A stretch of 64,000 nucleotides of DNA from Azorinus chamasolen (GCA_963576725.1 OY755246.1:69659371-69723370), one strand, 5' to 3'; counted from the stretch's first letter, positions 1 to 10,634 are shown. Notes: generated by a model not told the origin, from the letters alone. Translations and numbers: made by a program.

Positions 1-373
1 TCTGTATTGTAAATTTTGGAAGGACCAAAGTTTTAGTTTGAGTTATCCTGAGGTCCGAGTTATCTGAGTTCGAGATATCAAAGTTCAACTGTAGTTTATG
101 GTTTTTTTTTATAAATGGCATATGAAGACAGGAAAATTTGGCTGTGGCAGAAACTGTAGATTCAGATCTAAACAATTAAACAAAGCAGACCCAGACTGTA
201 CAGGAGTTGTCCGATCTGGGTCTACTCTGTTTTCAAACATGTGACAGATGTCTCTATCAGGGAAACGGTTAACAGTATGCTTGAAGCAGTATCCTGATTT
301 TAAATTACCCTAAATGTTAGGACATACATACTCCCCCTCTCCACCAGTTTGTACATCTGAATGTCAATATGGT

Positions 374-599
374 TTAACCCTTTCCCTCATAGGCTATTTT
401 GAGATCCAACTTTTTTAATAAATCTACAGAAAAGGAGCATTAACTAGAGAAAAGGAAAATTTTAGAATTTGGTAGCTTGAAACCATTGTGATAAATAGAG
501 AATTTTCTCCTACAGGAGCAGTTGCTCTTTTTATCACAATGGTTTCAACGGGTGACTTTTAGAGGCGTAGAAAGGCGTATTTATGGAGGAAAGGGTTAA
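374..599. mobile_element. MITE family A copy
   Basis: Family reference. It runs from TTAACCC to GGGTTAA. The left part reads TAGGCTATTTTKAGATCCAA, followed by AAAAGGAGCATTAACTAGAG; the centre is a stem-loop between TTTGAAACCATTGTGATAAA and its inverse; the right part reads GTGACTTTTAGAGGCGTAGA. No coding capacity. TTAA borders point to piggyBac-type mobilisation. Confidence 0.85.
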
Positions 600-880
600 T
601 GTCTGTAACTTTAAACAAGATTGAGTAGACTGATCAAATGGCTTCTTCGGGAGCCATTTGTTCTGGGTCTGTGCTGTTTTCCTAAATTTGTCTATTTGAA
701 TACTTAAGGTACACAAGGTATAGAGTAATCATATGCATATTTTCTGATGTTGCTGCTGATTGGGTCAAGACTATTTTCCATGTAAAGCTGCCTCTTTTCT
801 CTGTTTATTCACATTGCACTCGAGTGGCCAGTTCATGGTTACCTGTACAAACAGACTGGATCCAAATGAGACACCAACAA

Positions 881-1070
881 CTTATGTCTCATTGGTGTGT
901 CACACTCAGATTATACAACTTGTGTCTCATTGGTGTGTCACACTCAGATTATACAACTTGTGTCTCATTGGTGTGTCACACTCAGATTATACAACTTGTG
1001 TCTCATTGGTGTGTCACACTCAGATTATACAACTTGTGTCTCATTGGTGTGTCACACTCAGATTATACTT
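881..1070 (+). repeat. 38-bp tandem repeat, five units
   Basis: Five units beginning CTTRTGTCTCATTGGTGTGT at 881, 919, 957, 995 and 1033, nearly identical. Because 38 is not a multiple of three, all three forward frames are open across it; those open frames are not genes. Confidence 0.95.
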
Positions 1071-1172
1071 TATACGAGAAATGAAAGACAACAAAATATT
1101 TTTGAAAACTGCAGCAGATGTCAGGTTTTGCAGACAAAACTTAAACAATTATAAATATATCCATATATGTGT

Positions 1173-1406
1173 TTAAGCCATTCCCTTATAGGCTAGTTTT
1201 AGATCCAACCTCTTTGAATATATCTACCAAAAAGGAGCATTTACTAGAGAAACGAAAGTTTTAGAATTATGTAGTTTGAAACCATTGTGATAAAGAGAGC
1301 ATTAAAATTTTGCTCCATAGGAGCAAATGCTTGATTTATAACAATGGTTTCAAAAAGTGACTTTTACAGAGGCGTAGAAAGGCGTATTCATGGAGGAAAG
1401 GGTTAA
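1173..1406. mobile_element. MITE family A copy
   Basis: Full-length copy, TTAA to TTAA, with central hairpin AACCATTGTGATAAAGAGAG / inverse around 1275-1345. Confidence 0.85.
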
Positions 1407-1476
1407 TAATAGTCTGTTCTTTTCAGAAATTGTATGTGTCTTTACAGCTGTAAATGGAACATATGCTAACATCTGC

Positions 1477-1722
1477 AACTCTTTCCCTGTTCTATGTTTA
1501 TTTTAAATTATGATATCTTCTATTCATGGACAAAATAGTTATAATGAAATATGTGGAAGGTGGAAAATTTTAGCCATTTTAGTAAGTAGAGAAACAGGTC
1601 TTTCAAATTCCATTAGCAAACAGAGCAGACCCTGATCAGACAGCTCCTATAGGAGCCGTCTGTTCTGAGTCTACTCTGTTTGCAGATGCGTGAAAACAGG
1701 TTTATATGAGGGAGAGGGTTAA
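1477..1722. mobile_element. MITE family B copy
   Basis: Family reference. Left part CCCTGTTCTATGTTTATTYY; centre is the hairpin GCAAACAGAGCAGACCCTGA / inverse; right part TGCGTGAAAACAYGTTTATA then GAGGGAAAGGGTTAA. The left border here is degenerate (TAACATCTGCAACTC). Confidence 0.8.
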
Positions 1723-1788
1723 CTAAAAACATTTATGTTGTCTTTTCAACAGTAAACATTTATAATGATTATTGTTTTCTTTCAACAG

Positions 1789-1945
1789 GAAGTTTTCTAG
1801 GAGTGAACTTAGTAGAGGGCGAATCAGGAATGGAGGACCAAGTAGACACATACATAGACGAGGATGAAAAGATTGATCCTCAAGAGGAATTGATTAATTA
1901 TCAGCATATGATGAAGAACATCGGTGCCAATGAAGTATTTGATGA
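1789..1945 (+). CDS. CRACR2A: CRACR2A-like exon, segment after EF-hands
   Basis: The acceptor is TTTCTTTCAACAG and the donor GATGA|GTATGT. The exon enters in phase 1 (two bases complete a split codon) and leaves in phase 2 with GA. It encodes about 52 residues beginning SFLGVN and ending GANEVFDE. The middle is acidic (DTYIDEDEKIDPQEE). SFLGVN sits where the second EF-hand of CRACR2A ends, and the YQHMMKNIGANEVF stretch aligns in spirit with the FRMLMDRLGAQKVL segment of the human protein. No EF-hand loop is visible in this exon or to its left, so the calcium-binding exons are inferred to lie before base 1. Confidence 0.75.
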
Positions 1946-2345
1946 GTATGTTAATTGAAATTAATCTTTAGCCTGGGTCCAAGGTTATAACTTCTGAGTC
2001 TGAGGTCATTCTCAAGTATCTGATTGGTCAGATGCTTGGGAATGATTTCAGACTCAAGCAAAAAATTTCTTAACATTAAGCCTGTTGTCAACTTGTCAAC
2101 TTTTGATTACTTTAGCTAATAGTTTGGATTCAGTTGAGAAGCACAGTAACATGGGACCTCATCAGGATCAAAACTGTTTTACACTCTCATTAGGTCTGTT
2201 AAAAGGATGGGAAGAAATTCTCTTTAAAATGTGAAAAAGAAGACATTTTTTATCAATGAAAAGTTAAGATTTAAGACCTTGTCGAACTAATAAAAATCCC
2301 ATACATGTAGAGCGATTTAGAAAAATCCATCCGATTTATTTCGTA
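1946..2345. other. Intron 1 start, remnant of family H
   Basis: After the exon donor, 1970-2065 resembles one arm of the GGGTCCATGCTTATAA palindromes seen at 21.8 and 56.7 kb (GAGTCTGAGGTCATTCTCAA, ATTGGTCAGAT). The rest shows no recognisable feature. Confidence 0.5.
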
Positions 2346-2444
2346 TACAGTAGAACCTGTCTTAAGCAACCTTATATTGACTGGACATAGAAATCTTAAA
2401 AAACAGGTGTAATGTAGAAAGCTCTTAATACTCTACCATCTGCC

Positions 2445-2946
2445 TTAAAGAGGAAGTCCCTACAATGAACGCATATTTTCAATAATATCATAAAACTTGG
2501 TATTTGTTATGCTCTATCATTATTATGAAGGTTGCCAATTTAAACTTATATCGAAAAATGCCCCTGTGATACAAATGAACCAATTTCATCAATACTGATA
2601 ATTTTTGTTCTACAACATAATATTATCGGCCTTTTCCGTTAAATTATTCCGCGTTTTGCCGATGATCACCTGATCCCTCCATTGTTTACCTAATAGCTTT
2701 CTCGGAAGTGGTCGGGGAATCGCGAATAGGCCGAACTGTTACAAAACTAAAACCAACCCGAATAAAACTGAAACATCGGGCAGTAAAATCGGGATCAGCG
2801 ATATCAAACACATGGATGTTTTGTCATTATAAACGGTAATTGGATGGGGATTTTTACGATATACTACTTTTCAGCATATAAACAAATGAATTTTGTATAT
2901 TTTAAGTGTTTTTGAAACGTGTCAAATGTAGGGACATCCCCTTTAA
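2445..2946. mobile_element. MITE family M, 502 bp
   Basis: Flanked by TTAA. The inverted ends TTAAAGAGGAAGTCCCTACA and TTAAAGGGGATGTCCCTACA match at 18 of 20 positions. The interior is unique in the window and more GC-rich (GATGATCACCTGATCCCTCC). It shares its right TTAA with the next MITE. Confidence 0.75.
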
Positions 2947-3191
2947 CCCTTCACTTGCTATTTGCGTCACTATACCTACATGTAAATAGTGAAGACCCAG
3001 ATGAGACAGCTCCTGCAGGAGCTGTCTCATCAGGGTCTGCACTATTTACAAGTTGATTGTGCAACAAGTGCACTCCACAGCAGTGATTTCACAGCTAAAT
3101 ACTTGTACATAGTGACGATATGTAAATATACAACAGGGCATGGGGTAAAGAAGGAGAAATGTATTTTAAAATTCAGCAAGAGAAGGGTTAA
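2943..3191. mobile_element. MITE family D copy, reverse
   Basis: Family D in the opposite orientation to the others: TTAACCCTTCACTTGCTATT ... hairpin GACCCAGATGAGACAGCTCC / inverse ... AGCAAGAGAAGGGTTAA. Confidence 0.85.
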
Positions 3192-3743
3192 CAGTCCCAT
3201 AATTAGACCACTTTTTAATGGTCACTTAAGACAGATTCTACCTTCTTCAATTTGGAAGTTATTTAGCATGCATAATAACCATGAATAGTAGATGTGCAAA
3301 ACACAAAGAGCTTTTGCAGGGATATTTATCCTATTCAGTTCCTATTCTTGTTAGATCTATTCAGGTGCACCTCAGTGATTCCGTTTTGAAGTCCGTTCTT
3401 AGTTTTGCTCATACTCTGAATCCAATAGATGGATTTCAGGTCTTCTTCAATATGATGTAATTTGGACTATTATTGATTCTGAGATGTCAACTTTAGACAG
3501 ATATTTTGAAATTGCCTCATATTTGTTTCCATTCAGCAAGGTCCATTATAATTTTCCATAGTGTGTACATCACAAAGCCAGCTGAATACCACTACCTATG
3601 TTTATTATTACCCTTGGTAAAACAATGACAATTTCTTAACTTTGGTAAAATTATTTGATGCTAAACATCATTGAAATTTGATGCAAAATTTAGATAAACG
3701 GTTAATACTGAATTTATTGTGCATATTACATTCTTGTCTCACA

Positions 3744-3955
3744 TTTAATCCTTTACTCCATGAATATTAATGTAAGAAATAATGACATGAATATTGATTA
3801 GATTAATTCATAATTTTAATGGTCATGACAGAAACTATAGAATCATTTCATCATTAAATCATAAGCAAACAGAGCAGACCTAGATCAGATGGCTACTACA
3901 GGGTCTGCTCTGTTTGCAAAGGCATAGAAAGACATATTTATGGAGTAAAGGGTTT
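3744..3955. mobile_element. MITE family C copy
   Basis: Family reference. Left TTAATCCTTTACTCCATGAA then TATTAATGTAAGAAATAATG; centre AGCAAACAGAGCAGACCTAG hairpin; right GACATATTTATGGAGTAAAG. The right TTAA is decayed to TTTA. Confidence 0.75.
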
Positions 3956-4009
3956 ACTATTTCTTGAAGTCTCATTCGTAATCAAACTTTGAAATACATG
4001 TTATGCCAG

Positions 4010-4156
4010 GGAGCCTGCAATTAAATCGTTGTGGTGCAGACTTCGAAGAGAAGATCCAGATATGGCAGAGAACTTTGAGGACTTCCTGTATCGGGTATCA
4101 AACGACTTAAGAAGATCAAGGACAGACTTCGATACCCTGGAAAATGCCCTTAGAAG
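4010..4156 (+). CDS. CRACR2A: CRACR2A-like exon, NFEDFL segment
   Basis: The acceptor is TTATGCCAG and the donor AGAAG|GTATGT. The first base completes the GAG codon begun in the previous exon. The product starts EEPAIKSLWCRLRREDPDM and contains AENFEDFLYRVSNDL. The LW..L+.E.P....NFEDFL pattern is a close match to the conserved CRACR2A/2B segment just before the coiled coil, and this is the strongest single piece of family evidence together with the next exon. It ends with the basic LENALRR in phase 2. The following intron is 20.4 kb and filled with repeats. Confidence 0.85.
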
Positions 4157-4262
4157 GTATGTTAGTTTTATTTTATGTTTATTATGCCATTACAGATATT
4201 AAGCTAATAAATATTCGTACATACAACGCAACAGATAACAGTGCGTACTCAAATACTAAACT

Positions 4263-4368
4263 CGTCATTTCTCCAACAAACCCTATGTTGTGACCATTCT
4301 TTAAAATCGTCTCGAAGAGACAATTCTAAAGAGTGGTCACAACATAGGGTTTGGTGGAGAAATAGACG
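4263..4368. repeat. Foldback family F
   Basis: A palindrome of about 105 bp: CATTTCTCCAACAAACCCTA ... GACCATTCTTTAAAATCGTC | TCGAAGAGACAATTCTAAAG ... inverse. Related copies lie at 13.9, 23.7, 24.1, 44.2 and 56.9 kb. Confidence 0.85.
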
Positions 4369-4565
4369 TTATACTTGAAAATGTTTTAATTTACGCATCT
4401 TATCTGGAGCTCTGTACATACATTGTTTCTTACATGAATATTCGTAGTTATGTGTTAAAATGGACTACCAACAGAAAAGAAATCTAGTTTGAGATTTGAC
4501 GCAGTAATATGAATTTGGTGCGACAGTTGTTGTGACATTCATGTGTGCTTCTCAGTTAACCTGTC

Positions 4566-4687
4566 TCAAACCCATTCCCTCATATAACACAACTCAAAAA
4601 TGTTCCTTTTCTCTAGTAAATGCTCCTTTTCAGTAGATTTATTCAAAGGGATTGGGTCTAAAAATAGTCTATGAGGTAATGGGCTAA
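4566..4687. mobile_element. MITE family A, hairpin-deleted
   Basis: AACCCATTCCCTCATATAAC joined directly to TTCCTTTTCTCTAGTAAATG and ending GAGGTAATGGGCTAA; the whole central hairpin is missing. Confidence 0.65.
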
Positions 4688-4803
4688 CTCTTTCCCTCAT
4701 ACAAATGCCATTTGATGCCTTTGCAAACAGTGTAGACCAAGATCAGGAGCTGTCTGACCAGGGGCAGCTCTTTCTGCTTATCAATTAATTTAGATCTGAT
4801 CAG

Positions 4804-5049
4804 TTAAACCCTTTCCCTCATATAAACATGTTTTTATGTATTTGCAAACAGAGTAGACCCAGATCAGACAGCTCCTAGAGGAGACGTCTGATCAGGGTCT
4901 GCTCTGTTTGCTAACAGAATTTGATAGATATGTTTCTTTGCAATCTAAAATGGTCTACAATGTTCCACTTTTCATTATAACTGTTTTTTTTAATGAATAT
5001 TCAGTAGGTATTGAAATTTGGCCTAAATACAGAACAGGGAAAGGGTTAA
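4804..5049. mobile_element. MITE family B copy, reverse
   Basis: TTAAACCCTTTCCCTCATAT ... GTAGACCCAGATCAGACAGC hairpin ... ACAGGGAAAGGGTTAA. Its last TTAA is the first TTAA of the next MITE. Confidence 0.85.
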
Positions 5050-5274
5050 CCCATTCCCGCATAGGCTATTTTTAGATCCAACCTCTTTGAATAAATCTAC
5101 CAAAAAGGATCATTTACTAGAGAAAAGGACATTTTCAGAATTGCGTAGTTTTGAAACCATTGTGATAAATAAAGCATTTGCTCAGTAGGAGTGAATGCTC
5201 TATTTATCACAATGGTTTTACAAAGTGACTTTTACAGAGGCGTCAAAAGGCGTAAATATGCGGGAATGGGTTAA
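5046..5274. mobile_element. MITE family A copy
   Basis: Full length, chained to the previous B copy through the single TTAA at 5046-5049. Central hairpin AAACCATTGTGATAAATAAA / inverse. Confidence 0.85.
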
Positions 5275-6024
5275 TGAATAGTCATACATTCATTATTCTC
5301 ATATGAATATTCATGAGGGAAAGGTTTAATGCTTTGAATATTGAATTCTTTTACATAAATACTTGAAAAGCTTTGATCTAATATTTTGACCTTTAAAGGC
5401 GTTTTTCAAAGAAAATCATGATTTTATGGCTGAAATTGCATGTAACAAAAATGTGACATGTACATTGACATGATTTTCATTAGTGGTCGAAATGTTAGAT
5501 CAGAGCTATTCAAGTATTTATGTACATGCATGTATTATATTAATTCCCTTTTTGGAATATTATCCTCATTGTGAATTCTCCTGGTGGGTTTAATGGAATT
5601 CCATATATACATATAATTTACGCTTTTTATTTTCAAATAGAGTAGATACTCAGATCATACAGCTCCTGTAGCCATAGGTGATGAAATTACTTGACATTTC
5701 ATCAGTATCCAAACTAACTGCCGTTCTGATCAATATTTCTGTAAGAAAGAATCCATCGCGAGCATTGAAGCAGAAGACAATATTTGCAGATGACATTTTA
5801 TTAGAGTGCTTAAGGTTAACCCCTAGGATTGCAGAGAACCAGTGTACTGTCTTTTTATCAGCACCTGTTCTGTCATTCATGATCTTGTTGATGACTCCTA
5901 TCTCAGTCTTCTCTGTTTGCAAGGGCATAAAAAGGCATATTTATGGAATAAAGGATTAAATTCACTTTATATGTAAATAGCCATAACTGTCAATTTATGC
6001 TTGATAGTGTTATGGCCTTTCATG
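5275..6024. other. Intronic sequence with degraded MITE pieces
   Basis: A fragment of the family C centre and right end lies near 5635-5960 (AGAGTAGATACTCAGATCAT, GGCATATTTATGGAATAAAG). The remainder is AT-rich with no gene seen; the two opposite open frames near 5650-5959 overlie this fragment. Confidence 0.5.
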
Positions 6025-6190
6025 AATATGTGACAGACAACATGTGTACTGGTATGTAGTTTGTTTCTAACTCATAAACTAATGGGTCATTGTCAGTTTG
6101 TCTGCTAAATATGTGACAGACATCGTGTGTACTGGTATGTAGTTTGTTTCTAACTCATAAACTAATGGGTCATCGACAGTTTGCTGACAG
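6025..6190 (+). repeat. 83-bp direct repeat, two units
   Basis: AATATGTGACAGACAACATG and AATATGTGACAGACATCGTG begin the two units at 6025 and 6108; both continue to the phrase CTAATGGGTCAT and onward. Confidence 0.85.
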
Positions 6191-6497
6191 TTGCCAATCT
6201 GGGTTTTTTTGGCAATTGGTTGTTGACTGGTTGCCCGGACCATCGATGATGATTAGTAATAAACCATCAGCAATGTATTGATTGCCAACAATTTGACAAC
6301 TGATCATTGTTCTTATTTTGTCTAAACATTAAATGTACATGTATATGTACAAATTCTGTCACTTGACATAATTATACAGTGTTAAGAAATAGAGTAGACC
6401 TTGATCAGACAACTCCTACAGGAGAATGTCTGATCTGTATGCATTATTTATGAGGAAAATGGTTAACATGGCCAAAGAAAACATATTTTTAAGTTTA

Positions 6498-6751
6498 TTA
6501 ACCCTTTCCTTCATACATATACCTTTCTATGCCACTGCAAACAGAGTAGACCCTGATCAGACGACACCAACAGGAGCCATCTGATCAGGGTCTTCTCTGT
6601 TTGCTTCTCTGTTTGCTTATTACATATGATTCTACAGTATCTGCCATTGTAAAAAACTTCCTGTGTCCATGTGCTATCATAACACATACATCCAATTAGT
6701 ATTCATGATGTCATTATTGCCTGCATGAATATTCATGGAGGAAAGGGTTAA
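6498..6751. mobile_element. MITE family C copy, reverse
   Basis: TTAACCCTTTCCTTCATACA ... GTAGACCCTGATCAGACGAC hairpin ... TTCATGGAGGAAAGGGTTAA. A small duplication (TTCTCTGTTTGC twice) lies at about 6593-6614. Confidence 0.8.
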
Positions 6752-7094
6752 GGGTATATGATATCACTTTAAAGGTGATAGTGACTCTTTGATCTAAAGC
6801 TATAGATATGCTTTTCCACATCGTTCACAGGAGCTTTCTGCATTACTTTTGTCCTGCATTTAAGCAATCACTTGCTCTTAAAGACACCTATATTTATTCA
6901 TAAAGTTGTCAAATAAGAGAGGTTTCATTATTTTACCTCAATTTCATTTACATTGTTAATCTCCCAAAGGCCACCATGACATAGAAATACTGTCAGACCC
7001 AGCGGGAAAAAAAATTACTGTCGGAAAAATACTGTCTCCCGCTACCATAGGCATGGAACATCTAGATCAGTGAGCGCTTATTAAATTATGTGTG

Positions 7095-7128
7095 TGACGT
7101 CATCCGATGACGTCATCTACTGACGTCA
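7095..7128 (+). promoter_or_regulatory. Three CRE palindromes at 13-bp spacing
   Basis: Perfect TGACGTCA octamers start at 7095, 7108 and 7121. TGACGTCA is the consensus cAMP-response (CREB/ATF) site. There is no gene start nearby, so a regulatory role is only a possibility. Confidence 0.6.
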
Positions 7129-7490
7129 TCTGACACTTGCAATTTGATCAGCAAAGTTAACGTCATTATGACAATTGCTTTGTTTTTGTTTATATATTTG
7201 AGAAATGTCACGTTAAGATACTTTTTCGGAGGAGACTGTCAAGATTGGACAGTGAAAGAGGCTCCGCCAGTACTTATATCGTGTAATGAATAGAAATGTG
7301 AAGCTGTTCCGCGATTTTAAAGCACCGAGTAGCTCTCTCTAACTTTTGTTTCAAACTATTAATTGTTGTAAATATTCCAAAATAGGGAATTAATATAATA
7401 CATAAATACTTAAACTGCTCTTTAAGTATTTATGTATTAATTGTTGTCATTGAATAAATATATTTGCTGACGAAATTGATTGGGCTATTC

Positions 7491-7647
7491 GGTATAATAA
7501 AATAAATATCAAATCCTATGGAGAGCGAAAGCACGTATTGTCAACCCTCGGTATGGTAATATCCACCTCGGCTAACGCCTCGGTGGACATAACCAACCTC
7601 GGGTTGACAGTATATGCTGTCTCCTCCATAGGATGTGATATTTATAC
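7491..7647. repeat. Foldback X1 with GCTAACGC apex
   Basis: The arms GGTATAATAAAATAAATATC ... and GATATTTATACC pair imperfectly over about 70 bp, including TCAACCCTCGG / CCTCGGGTTGA. The apex is CCTCGGCTAACGCCTCGG, with GCTAACGC at 7571-7578. Its right arm runs straight into the pearl-like element. Confidence 0.75.
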
Positions 7648-9208
7648 CCCCCTTTTGAAAAAATGGGGGTATATTGCTTTGCACATGTCGGTCGGTCGGT
7701 CGGTCGGTCTGCCGGTCGGTCGGTCGGTCGGTCGGTCGGTAGATCGATGGTTTCCGAATGATAACTAATAAACGACTTGGCCTAGAATCTTCAAACTTGC
7801 TGTGGTGGTTGGTCATGACAAGTAGATGACCCCTATTGTTTTTGAGGTCACTAGGTCAAAGGTCAAGGTCACCATGACCTTAAATGGTGAAATAGTTTCC
7901 GATCAATAACTGCTGAAGGGTTTGGCTTGGGATCTTCAAACTTGCTGTGGTGGTTGGTCATGACCACTAGATGACCCCTATTGATTTTGAGGTCACTAGG
8001 TCAAAGGTCAAGGTCACCATGACCTTAAATGGTTAAATGGTTTCCGATCAATAACTGCTCAAGGGTTTAGCTTAGAATCTTCAAACTTGCTGTGGTGGTT
8101 GGTCATGACCACTGGATGACCCCTATTGATTTTGAGGTCACTAGGTCAAAGGTCAAGGTCACCATGACCTTAACTGGTGAAAATGGTTTCTGATCAATAA
8201 CTGCTCAAGGGTTTGGCTTAGGATATTCAAATTTGCTTAGGTGGTTGTCATGACAACTAGATGAGTCCTATTGATTTTTAGGTCACTAGGTCAAAGGTCA
8301 AGGTCACCATGACCTTAAAGGATGAAATGGTTTGCGATCAATAACTGCTCAAGGGTTTGGCGTAGGATCTTCAAATTTGCTGTGGTGGTTGGTAATGACC
8401 ACTAGATGACCCCTATTGTTTTTTAGGTCACTAGGTCAAAGGTCAAGGTCACCATGCTCTTAACTGGTGAAATGGTTTGCGATCAATAACTGCTCATGGG
8501 TTTGGCTTAGAATCTTCAAACTTGCTGTGGTAGTTGGTTATGACAACTGGATGACCCCTATTGTATTTTAGGTCACAAGGTCAAAGATCAAGGTCACCAT
8601 GACCTTAACTGGTGAAATGGTTTGCGATCAATAACTGCTCAAGGGTTTGGCTTAGAATCTTCAAACTTGCTGTGGTGGTTGATCATGACCAATAGATAAC
8701 CCCTATTGTTTTTTAGGTCACTAGGTCAAAGGTCAAGGTCACCATGACCTTAACTGGTGAAATGGTTTGCGATCAATAACTGCTCAAGGGTTTGGCTTAG
8801 GATCTTCAAACTTGATGTGGTGGTTGGTCATGACAACTAGATGACCCCTATTGATTTTGAGGTCACTAGATCAAAGGTCAAGGTCATCATGACCTTAACT
8901 GATGAAATGGTTTCCAATTAATAACTGCTCAATGGTTTGGTTCGCGATCTTCAAACTTGCTGTGGTAGTTGGTCGTGACCACTAGATGACCCCATTAGTT
9001 GTTGAGGTCACTAGGTCAAAGATCAAGGTCACCATGACCTTAATATGTGAAATGTTTTCAGATCAATAAATGATCAGTGGTTTGGCTTAGGATCTTCAAA
9101 GTTGCTGTGATGATTAGTCATGACCGCTAGATGACCTCTATAGTTGAGGTCACTAGATCAAAGGTCAGGGGGTCTGGGGGTATACATGTTTTACAAACAT
9201 CTCTTGTT
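7644..9208 (+). mobile_element. Pearl-like element P1 with 145-bp core array
   Basis: Head hairpin TACCCCCCTTTTGAAAAAAT / GGGGGTATA, then (GGTC)n at 7688-7740, then about nine tandem units with exact 145-bp spacing, then a GTCTGGGGGTATACATG end and the tail CATCTCTTGTTA. Each unit contains AGGTCACTAGGTCAAAGGTC and AAGGTCACCATGACCTT. The architecture matches the pearl elements known from bivalves, which are non-autonomous. Confidence 0.8.
7866..9040 (+). promoter_or_regulatory. Array of ERE-like palindromes
   Basis: AGGTCAnnnTGACCT, the consensus estrogen response element, starts at 7866, 8011, 8156, 8301, 8591, 8736, 8881 and 9026. The ninth position (8446) has mutated to AGGTCACCATGCTCT. 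Most units also hold AGGTCAAAGGTCA (DR1). Sequence matches only; binding is not shown. Confidence 0.7.
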
Positions 9209-9359
9209 ATATTCTGTACAACAGAGACCAAACAAACAAACAAAGTCAGTGACACACATACAGACAATCTCTTTTGATCCATATTTTGCTTTATTTTGAG
9301 GAAAGACTTATTTCACCTGTTCTGACAACAACAGACCTTAAATATTTGAATGTTGGGAA

Positions 9360-9590
9360 ACCCATGTACTGTCCTTTGCAAACAGTGTAGACCCAGTTCC
9401 TAGTGGAGCCCTCTGATCAGGGTCTACTCTGTTTGTCATTCTGCATCGTCTTTCAGATTATACCCTTTCATACAGAATGGACTAATGATGGACCTAACCA
9501 TTCCACTTTGAACATATCAACGTACAATGGGTTAATTTTGCACCTTACAAGACCGGGTCTTGCCATGACAGTTTGGACAGATTAATCTTC
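9360..9590. mobile_element. MITE family E remnant
   Basis: TTTGCAAACAGTGTAGACCC ... CTGATCAGGGTCTACTCTGTTTG followed by a degraded right half near ATGGACTAATG. No TTAA borders remain. Confidence 0.5.
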
Positions 9591-9600
9591 TCTGCCTGCA

Positions 9601-9880
9601 TTAACCCTTTTGAACACTAAGTAAATTTCCATGTGCAAAAAATCTTGTCTAATAACACTTTTATTTCATAAATATTCATGTAAGAAGTGATGACATCGTG
9701 GATATTAATTAGATAAACTTTTATGGCCAGGGTCTGCTCTGTTTACTTATTAGGGTGTAATATATATCTGATTCTACAGTTTCTGTCTAAGCCAAAATGT
9801 CCTGTCTTCATAAAATTATGCCATAATAAAAATTACACTAATTGATATTCATGATGTCATTATATTCAACAGGTAAATAG
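9601..9880. mobile_element. MITE family C/E chimera, degraded
   Basis: Starts TTAACCCTTTTGAACAC (E-like end), continues as C (TAAATATTCATGTAAGAAGT, GATATTAATTAGATAAAC), then a reverse C half ending ATTGATATTCATGATGTC. The hairpin is deleted. Confidence 0.55.
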
Positions 9881-9939
9881 TTAATTGATCCAAACACTTT
9901 TTCCGCACAAAAACAAGGGTTATCGTCAAAGTTCTGCCT

Positions 9940-10212
9940 GCTTAATCTATTCCTTTATATAAACACATTTTCATGCATTTGCAAACAGGGAAAACCCAGA
10001 TCAGTTGGCTCCTATGGGATCAGACTGTAGAGTAAGGCCTATATCGTGTCAAAAGCAAATATAGTAGAACCTGATCAGATGGCTCCTATATGGGTCTACT
10101 CTATTTCGAGGGCTTGGTGCAAAACTATTCTAACTCCTTCACAAAGGAGTTAGAATAGTTTTGCACCAAGCCCTCGATGAAAAGGCATTTATATGAGGCA
10201 AAGGGTTAATAC
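9940..10212. mobile_element. MITE family B copy carrying a foldback insertion
   Basis: Starts near TAATCTATTCCTTTATATAA and ends GGCAAAGGGTTAA. It contains two hairpin centres, and the second (GGGTCTACTCTATTT) is interrupted by the 70-bp palindrome at 10107-10176. Confidence 0.6.
10107..10176. repeat. Perfect 70-bp palindrome
   Basis: CGAGGGCTTGGTGCAAAACT ... ACTCCTT, a five-base CACAA loop, then the exact inverse ending CCCTCG. A copy that lost its right arm sits at 34568-34613. Confidence 0.9.
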
Positions 10213-10287
10213 TTGACACACGAGTGCAGGTTTATTTGATGTCTCCACCTTTCATCCTCCCACCTTCATAACATTGTAAATCCATTG

Positions 10288-10634
10288 TATCAACCCTTTC
10301 CCTGTTGTATATTCGTGTTAGAAATAATGACATGAAATATTTATTAGCTGAAATTGTACAATTGGGTATATATGTACACATTGGTATAATCTGTAGAGTC
10401 TGGTCTGTTATAAAATCATCAGCAAACCGAGCTGATCCTGATCAGTTCATATAGAAGCCGTGTAATCAAGGTCTACTCTGTTTGCCAATGGAATTTGACA
10501 GATCTGTTTCTTTACCTTCTAAAATGGCTACAATTTTCCACCTTCCATATTTCATTATACATTTTGTAATTATTTCGTCCATGAATATTGAGTAGGTATT
10601 GAAATTTGAAATAAAAGTAGAATGGAAAGGGTTA
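10288..10634. mobile_element. MITE family C/B chimera
   Basis: Opens CAACCCTTTCCCTGTTGTAT, continues C-like (GAAATAATGACATG), then switches to the right half of reverse B (AATTTGACAGATCTGTTTCT ... GGAAAGGGTTAA). Confidence 0.55.

Larger units (their letters stand above)
2349..3243. mobile_element. Palindromic family G element split by two MITEs
   Basis: The left end ACAGTAGAACCTGTCTTAAG pairs with CTTAAGACAGATTCTACC at 3226-3243. This is the chassis seen at 41.5, 42.1, 54.0 and 55.6 kb. A 502-bp MITE and a family D MITE were inserted side by side inside it. Confidence 0.6.

Noticed and set aside
374..599. TTAACCC/GGGTTAA as telomeric repeat
   Set aside because: The motif is TTAA + CCC at single element borders and never in (TTAGGG)n tandem.
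760..1176. Open frames over 881-1070 in three frames
   Set aside because: A product of the 38-bp tandem repeat, which has no stop codon in any forward frame.
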